Source: Alphaproteobacteria bacterium
GTDB taxonomy: Bacteria; Pseudomonadota; Alphaproteobacteria; UBA828
DNA: 64,000 nucleotides
Direction of reading: 5' to 3'
NCBI GenBank assembly: GCA_022826345.1
Contig: JAJDVB010000147.1
Span: 17,377 to 81,376, forward strand
The first letter of the stretch is position 1; the number at the start of each line of letters is the position of its first letter. This document shows positions 59,852 to 64,000 of the stretch, piece by piece. The position numbers and the translations under genes were made by a program. The notes beneath the pieces were generated by a model that saw nothing but the letters and a program-made list of their open reading frames with translations, searched no databases and was not told where the DNA came from.

Positions 59852-62800
59852 TCAGGAACAACCACTGGTAGCGCCACAAGTCACACACTTCATGCAGGTC
59901 CCGTTACGGACCAACGTGAAATTTCCGCAGTCGCCGCATGCCTCGCCCTCGTAACCCTTGCCACGTGCTTGGGTTTGGGGCGCGCGGCCGCCCGTCGCCG
60001 CACCGCTCACCGCAGGCTCGCTTCGCCGTTCGTGCCGGGGCCGCACTGCGGCAACCTCGGCGTCGTGGGCCGTGCCCGCGCGGCGGGCGGTTGCCCGGCC
60101 GACCTCGTCGTCGCCCCCGCCGCTAACACCGCCGTTCAGCACCAGCAGGTTGGAGCGCACGTAGCCGGCGCTCACCGGATCGTCGGTGCCGCCGTTCGCA
60201 CCGGCACGCCCGCTCCTGTCGGGCAGCATGGGTGCGCGCACGGTCTGCTCCTCGCCGCCGCCGATGGTGTCCGGCAGCAGGTCCTCGGCCTCGGCATGGG
60301 CAAGGTCGCTGCGCCCGAGATAGGAGATGGCGAGCTCGCGGAAGATGTAATCGAGGATCGACGTGCTCATCTTGATGGCGTCGTTGTTGACCACCATCCC
60401 CGCCGGCTCGAACCGGGTGAAGGTGAAGGCGTCCACGTATTCGTCCAGCGGCACGCCGTATTGCAGGCCGATCGAGATCGAGATCGCGAAGTTGTTCATC
60501 AGGCTGCGGAAGGAGGCCCCTTCCTTGTGCATGTCGATGAAGATCTCGCCGAGCCCGCCGTCCTCGAACTCGCCGGTCCTGAGGTAGACCTTGTGCCCGC
60601 CGACGATGGCCTTCTGGGTGTAGCCGCGCCGCCGATGGGGCAGGCGGCGCCGCTCACCCTCGCGGATGACCTGCTTGACGATGCGCTCGGCCACGGCGAG
60701 CGGGTCGGGCCGGCTGGCCACGGCCGCCGGCGCGTCGGCTGTCTCTTCCTCCGCCGCCTCCTCAAGCCCGTCGCCGAGCGCGAGCGCGGTCAACGGCTGG
60801 GAGAGCTTGGAGCCGTCGCGGTAGAGCGCGTTGGCCTTGAGGCCGAGGCGCCAGGAGAGCTCGTAGGCCCGGCGGCAATCCTCGACGGTGGCATCCATCG
60901 GCAGGTTGATGGTCTTCGAGATCGCGCCCGAGATGAAGGGCTGGGCCGCCGCCATCATGCGCACGTGGCTCTCGGTCGAGAGGCAGCGGTTGGAGCCGGT
61001 GCGCCCGCAGGGATTGGCGCAGTCGAAGACGGGCAGGTGCTCGTCCTTGAGGTGCGGCGCGCCTTCCAGCGTCATCGCGCCGCAGCAGTAGAGCGTGGCC
61101 GCCTCAATCTCGCGCGCGCTGAAGCCGATGGTGCCGAGCAGGTCGAAGTCGGGCCGGTCGAGGTCGTGGGCGTCGAGGCCGAGCGTGCCGGTGCAGAACT
61201 CCTCGCCGAGCGTCCACTTGTTGAACGCGAGGTTGAGGTCGAAGGCGGCATCGAGGGCGCCCTCGACCCGTGCAATGACCTCCGGCGTGAAGCCCTTGCG
61301 CGCTAGCGCCGCGTGGTCGATTGCAGGCGCCCCTTTCAGGGTGCCGCTGCCGACGGCGTAGGCGACGATCGCGCGAATCTGCGGTGCCGTGTAGCCGAGA
61401 GTCTTCAGCGCCTTCGGCACCGTGCCGTTGATGATCTTGAAGTGCCCGCCGCCGGCGAGCTTCTTGAACTTGACCAGGGCGAAATCGGGCTCGATGCCGG
61501 TGGTGTCGCAGTCCATCACGAGGCCGATGGTGCCGGTGGGCGCGATCACCGTCGCCTGGGCGTTGCGGTAGCCGTGCTTCTCGCCGAGCTTCACGGCCCG
61601 GTCCCAGGCACGCTTCGCGGCCTTGCCGAGCGCCTTGTCGGGCAGGTTGGCGTGATCCAGCGGCACCGGCCGGATATCGAGGCCTTCGAATTTCCCCGTC
61701 TCGCCGCGGGCGGCAGCGCGGTGGTTGCGCATCACCCGGAGCATGGCGTCGCGGTTGTCGTCGAACGCGGGGAAGGCGCCGCACTCGCCGGCCATCTCCG
61801 CCGAGGCCGCATAGGAGGTGCCCGTCATCAGCGCGCTGATGGCACCGCCAAGCGCCCGGCCCGCCTCGCTGTCGTAGGAGAGTCCGAGCGACATGAGAAG
61901 ACCGCCGAGATTGGCGAAGCCCAGCCCCAGCGTGCGGTACTGGTAGGAGCGGAGCGCGATCTCGCGCGAGGGGAACTGCGCCATCACCACCGCGATCTCG
62001 AGCACGATGGTCCACAGCTTGACCGCGTGCTCGAAGCCTTCGATGTCGAAGCTGCCGTCCTCGCGCCGGAAGGTGATCAGGTTGAGCGAGGCGAGGTTGC
62101 ACGCGGTGTCGTCGAGGAACATGTACTCGGAGCAGGGGTTGGACGCGTTGATGCGTCCCCCCGCCGGGCAGGTGTGCCAGGCGTTGATGGTGCTGTCGAA
62201 CTGGATGCCGGGATCGGCCGAGGCCCAGGCCGCCTCCGAGATCTGGTCCCAGAGCCCGCTCGCGTCGATGGTCTTGGCCACCTTGCCATCGGTACGGCGG
62301 ATCAGGTCCCAGGTTCCGCCGGCCTCGACTTGCCGCAGGAACGCGTCGGTCACGCGGATCGAGTTGTTGGAGTTCTGGCCCGAGACGGTGAGATAGGCCT
62401 CGGACTGCCAGTCGGTGTCGTAGATGCGGAAGTCGATCTCGGTGAAGCCCTGCTCGGCCCAGCGGATCGCGCGGTGGACGCAGGTCTCGGGCACCAGCGC
62501 CTTCCGTGCCTCGAGAACCGCGTCGCTGAGCGCCGGGTTGGACTTGGGCTCGAAGCGATCGGCGCCGCTGCCCGCGTGGCAGGCATCGACGATGGCGTTG
62601 AGGCGGGTGTGCAGCAGCTGCGATCCGCTCACCAGCGCCGCGACCTTCTGCTCCTCCACCACCTTCCAGGAGACGAAATCCTCGATGTCGGGGTGGTCGA
62701 CATCGACGATGACCATCTTGGCGGCGCGCCGGGTGGTGCCGCCCGACTTGATGGCGCCGGCGGCGCGGTCTCCGATCTTGAGGAAGCTCATCAGGCCCGA

Positions 62801-63550
62801 GGACTTGCCCCCGCCCGAGAGCGACTCGCCCTCGCCGCGCAGGTTGGAGAAGTTGGTGCCCGTGCCCGAGCCGTACTTGAAGAGCCGCGCCTCGCGCACC
62901 CAGAGGTCCATGATCCCGCCGTCGTTGACGAGGTCGTCTTGGATGCTCTGGATGAAGCAGGCGTGCGGCTGGGGGTGCTCGTAGGCCGACTCGGCCTCTT
63001 TCAGATCGCCGCTCTCGTGGTCGACGAAGTAGTGACCCTGGGCCGGGCCGTCGATGCCATAGGCCCAATGCAGCCCGGTGTTGAACCACTGCGGCGAGTT
63101 GGGCGCGGCGACCTGGAGCGCCAGCATGGTGACGAGCTCGTCGTAGAAGGCGCGGGCGTCCGATTCGGCATCGAAGTAGCCGGCCTTCCAACCCCAGTAG
63201 GTCCAGGTGCCGGCGAGGCGGTGAAACACCTCTCTGGCCGAGCGCTCGCCGCCGGTGGGGCGCTCGTCGTCGGCGCCGGCGGTCTCCGGGTCCGGCTCGC
63301 TGCGCCACAGCCACTCGGGTACGTCGGCCTCGGGCACCGGCCTGCGCCGGGCCGCGATGCCGGCCTTGCGGAAGTATTTCTGGGCGAGGACGTCGCAGGC
63401 GACCTGCGACCAGCCGGCCGGGACCTCGACGTCCTGCTGCGCGAACACCACGGAGCCGTCGGGATTGCGGATTTCGCACGACGTCGTGCGGTACGCGACC
63501 TCCTCGCACGGCGATCCGTCTTCCGTCGTATAATGGCGCTCGATGCGCAT
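59852..63550 (-). CDS. nrdJ: Adenosylcobalamin-dependent ribonucleotide reductase (class II)
   Basis: Reduces ribonucleotides using a B12-derived radical, independent of oxygen. The 1232-residue protein has [59 protein letters not shown], the active-site loop [20 protein letters not shown] (Asn-x-Cys-x-Glu) and [22 protein letters not shown]-terminal zinc ribbon ([20 protein letters not shown], then CG) supplies or shuttles the reducing Cys pair. The start [12 protein letters not shown] at 63550 is the family start. No class I nrdAB is in this window. Confidence 0.96.
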   Translation of the reverse strand: MRIERHYTTEDGSPCEEVAYRTTSCEIRNPDGSVVFAQQDVEVPAGWSQVACDVLAQKYFRKAGIAARRRPVPEADVPEWLWRSEPDPETAGADDERPTGGERSAREVFHRLAGTWTYWGWKAGYFDAESDARAFYDELVTMLALQVAAPNSPQWFNTGLHWAYGIDGPAQGHYFVDHESGDLKEAESAYEHPQPHACFIQSIQDDLVNDGGIMDLWVREARLFKYGSGTGTNFSNLRGEGESLSGGGKSSGLMSFLKIGDRAAGAIKSGGTTRRAAKMVIVDVDHPDIEDFVSWKVVEEQKVAALVSGSQLLHTRLNAIVDACHAGSGADRFEPKSNPALSDAVLEARKALVPETCVHRAIRWAEQGFTEIDFRIYDTDWQSEAYLTVSGQNSNNSIRVTDAFLRQVEAGGTWDLIRRTDGKVAKTIDASGLWDQISEAAWASADPGIQFDSTINAWHTCPAGGRINASNPCSEYMFLDDTACNLASLNLITFRREDGSFDIEGFEHAVKLWTIVLEIAVVMAQFPSREIALRSYQYRTLGLGFANLGGLLMSLGLSYDSEAGRALGGAISALMTGTSYAASAEMAGECGAFPAFDDNRDAMLRVMRNHRAAARGETGKFEGLDIRPVPLDHANLPDKALGKAAKRAWDRAVKLGEKHGYRNAQATVIAPTGTIGLVMDCDTTGIEPDFALVKFKKLAGGGHFKIINGTVPKALKTLGYTAPQIRAIVAYAVGSGTLKGAPAIDHAALARKGFTPEVIARVEGALDAAFDLNLAFNKWTLGEEFCTGTLGLDAHDLDRPDFDLLGTIGFSAREIEAATLYCCGAMTLEGAPHLKDEHLPVFDCANPCGRTGSNRCLSTESHVRMMAAAQPFISGAISKTINLPMDATVEDCRRAYELSWRLGLKANALYRDGSKLSQPLTALALGDGLEEAAEEETADAPAAVASRPDPLAVAERIVKQVIREGERRRLPHRRRGYTQKAIVGGHKVYLRTGEFEDGGLGEIFIDMHKEGASFRSLMNNFAISISIGLQYGVPLDEYVDAFTFTRFEPAGMVVNNDAIKMSTSILDYIFRELAISYLGRSDLAHAEAEDLLPDTIGGGEEQTVRAPMLPDRSGRAGANGGTDDPVSAGYVRSNLLVLNGGVSGGGDDEVGRATARRAGTAHDAEVAAVRPRHERRSEPAVSGAATGGRAPQTQARGKGYEGEACGDCGNFTLVRNGTCMKCVTCGATSGCS

Positions 63551-63920
63551 GAAGCCTCCAAACCGCCCAAGTGCCGAACATTCTGTGCGTCTGCCGCCCG
63601 AACACACCCAACAACATATAGGGAATCAAGCCGACAGAACCGCAATCTGTAGTAAGTAACGCCAAGTGTCGCGATCCTGTCAACAATATTTTTGTTACAC
63701 ATCCCGGCACCGCTGAGGCCGCTAAGGCTGCCTCCGCGGTCTGGCAGCCAAGTAGGAGGACGCTGCCGCGGGGCACGCCGCCGCTAGTATGGTTTACATT
63801 GTGGACGAAAGTGGAACCGACGCGAGTTACTACAGAAGCCCCAGTTAGTGACAACGCGAGCGTGTGCCGCGGGCCGCTTCCCACCGCGGACGTGTCGCCA
63901 TGTAATCACGAGTGGCTCCA
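63551..63920. other. nrdJ upstream region; possible NrdR box, no clear riboswitch
   Basis: About 370 bases without a supportable gene. Read toward nrdJ, a TTGACA -35-like hexamer lies within TGTTGACAGGATCG near 63680, with no strong -10. A 16-base site at 63609-63624, TCCCTATATGTTGTTG on the minus strand, matches the strongly conserved positions of the NrdR box (ACACwATATATwGTGT) but not its edges. I looked for a cobalamin riboswitch; only a weak AGCCACT near 63910 occurs, so I do not call one. Confidence 0.35.
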
Positions 63921-64000
63921 CTAAGTGCGTTGAGTTGGCAGGCTGACCTCGAAGCAGGCGCCGCCGCCCGCGCGCGCCCGGCAGGCCGCGTCGCCGCCAT
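63921..64000 (-). CDS. C-terminal end of a GHKL-type sensor histidine kinase (partial)
   Basis: On the minus strand the last frame reads GGDAACRARAGGGACFEVSL followed by PTQRT and a TAG stop at 63921-63923. GG-x(7-9)-GxGACFEVSLP is the standard end of the HATPase_c (ATP-binding) domain of histidine kinases, with the G2 box and final beta strand. The rest of the gene lies beyond the window. The downstream partner of the kinase and any response regulator are not visible here. Confidence 0.6.
   Translation of the reverse strand, partial: GGDAACRARAGGGACFEVSLPTQRT

Noticed and set aside
61313..63652. A 779-codon plus-strand open frame inside nrdJ
   Set aside because: Composition is typical of an antisense shadow and nrdJ on the minus strand is unambiguous.
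63900..63925. Cobalamin riboswitch B12 box (AGCCACT on the minus strand)
   Set aside because: One short partial match overlapping the end of the upstream kinase gene, without the rest of the conserved core.

Overview
The window is about two-thirds G+C, densely coded and syntenic with an alphaproteobacterial chromosome. Supporting signs are the F1-ATPase zeta subunit (DUF1476), purC-purS-purQ-purL followed by bolA and a CGFS glutaredoxin, recA next to alaS behind a GAAC-N7-GAAC type LexA box, a class II (B12-dependent) ribonucleotide reductase with a C-terminal zinc ribbon, and class II DAHP synthase. The species cannot be named from the sequence. A Rhodospirillales-like, possibly uncultured, heterotroph is a reasonable guess.

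Layout: (1) 1-3561, minus strand: urease operon ureA-ureB-ureC-ureE-ureF, with ureF cut by the window edge. (2) 3796-12507: FAD monooxygenase, a complete dipeptide-type ABC importer (binding protein, two permeases, two ATPases) and a convergent dihydropyrimidinase. With the urease this looks like an organic-nitrogen uptake and hydrolysis locus. (3) 12656-18957: assorted oxidoreductases, a TbpB-like lipoprotein, a split ThDP decarboxylase, the ATPase zeta subunit and an NRDE protein. (4) 19109-24527: purine operon with bolA, grxD and a DOPA-dioxygenase-like gene. An unusual 19-bp tandem array separates purS and purQ. (5) 24524-25238: a VapBC module with a palindromic operator. (6) 25266-34917, minus strand: cupin, rpsD, trmJ-type methylase, cysS, nadE, nicotinate phosphoribosyltransferase, DAHP synthase, glutathione reductase. 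(7) 34994-39055: a CAU tRNA (probably Ile2), recA, alaS. (8) 39115-49118: aquaporin-family channel, pxpB/pxpC, an isochorismatase-fold protein without its catalytic triad, an alpha/beta hydrolase, a complete Liv-type ABC importer and an SDR. (9) 49201-54042: guaB, TPR protein, lone sugar-type ABC ATPase, aspS. (10) about 54180-55550: an AT-rich patch encoding a class III nucleotide cyclase-like protein, the clearest sign of horizontal transfer. (11) 55554-64000: a Rieske oxygenase with a bridging Glu, small accessory proteins, an RHH protein with a HAD hydrolase, a lipoprotein hydrolase, nrdJ with a good terminator, and the tail of a histidine kinase.

Most of the window is housekeeping. The observations most worth following are the AT-rich cyclase gene, the purS-purQ repeat array whose minus strand is a regular run of GGG tracts, the triad-less isochorismatase homologue, and the asymmetric ATPase pair of the dipeptide-type transporter.
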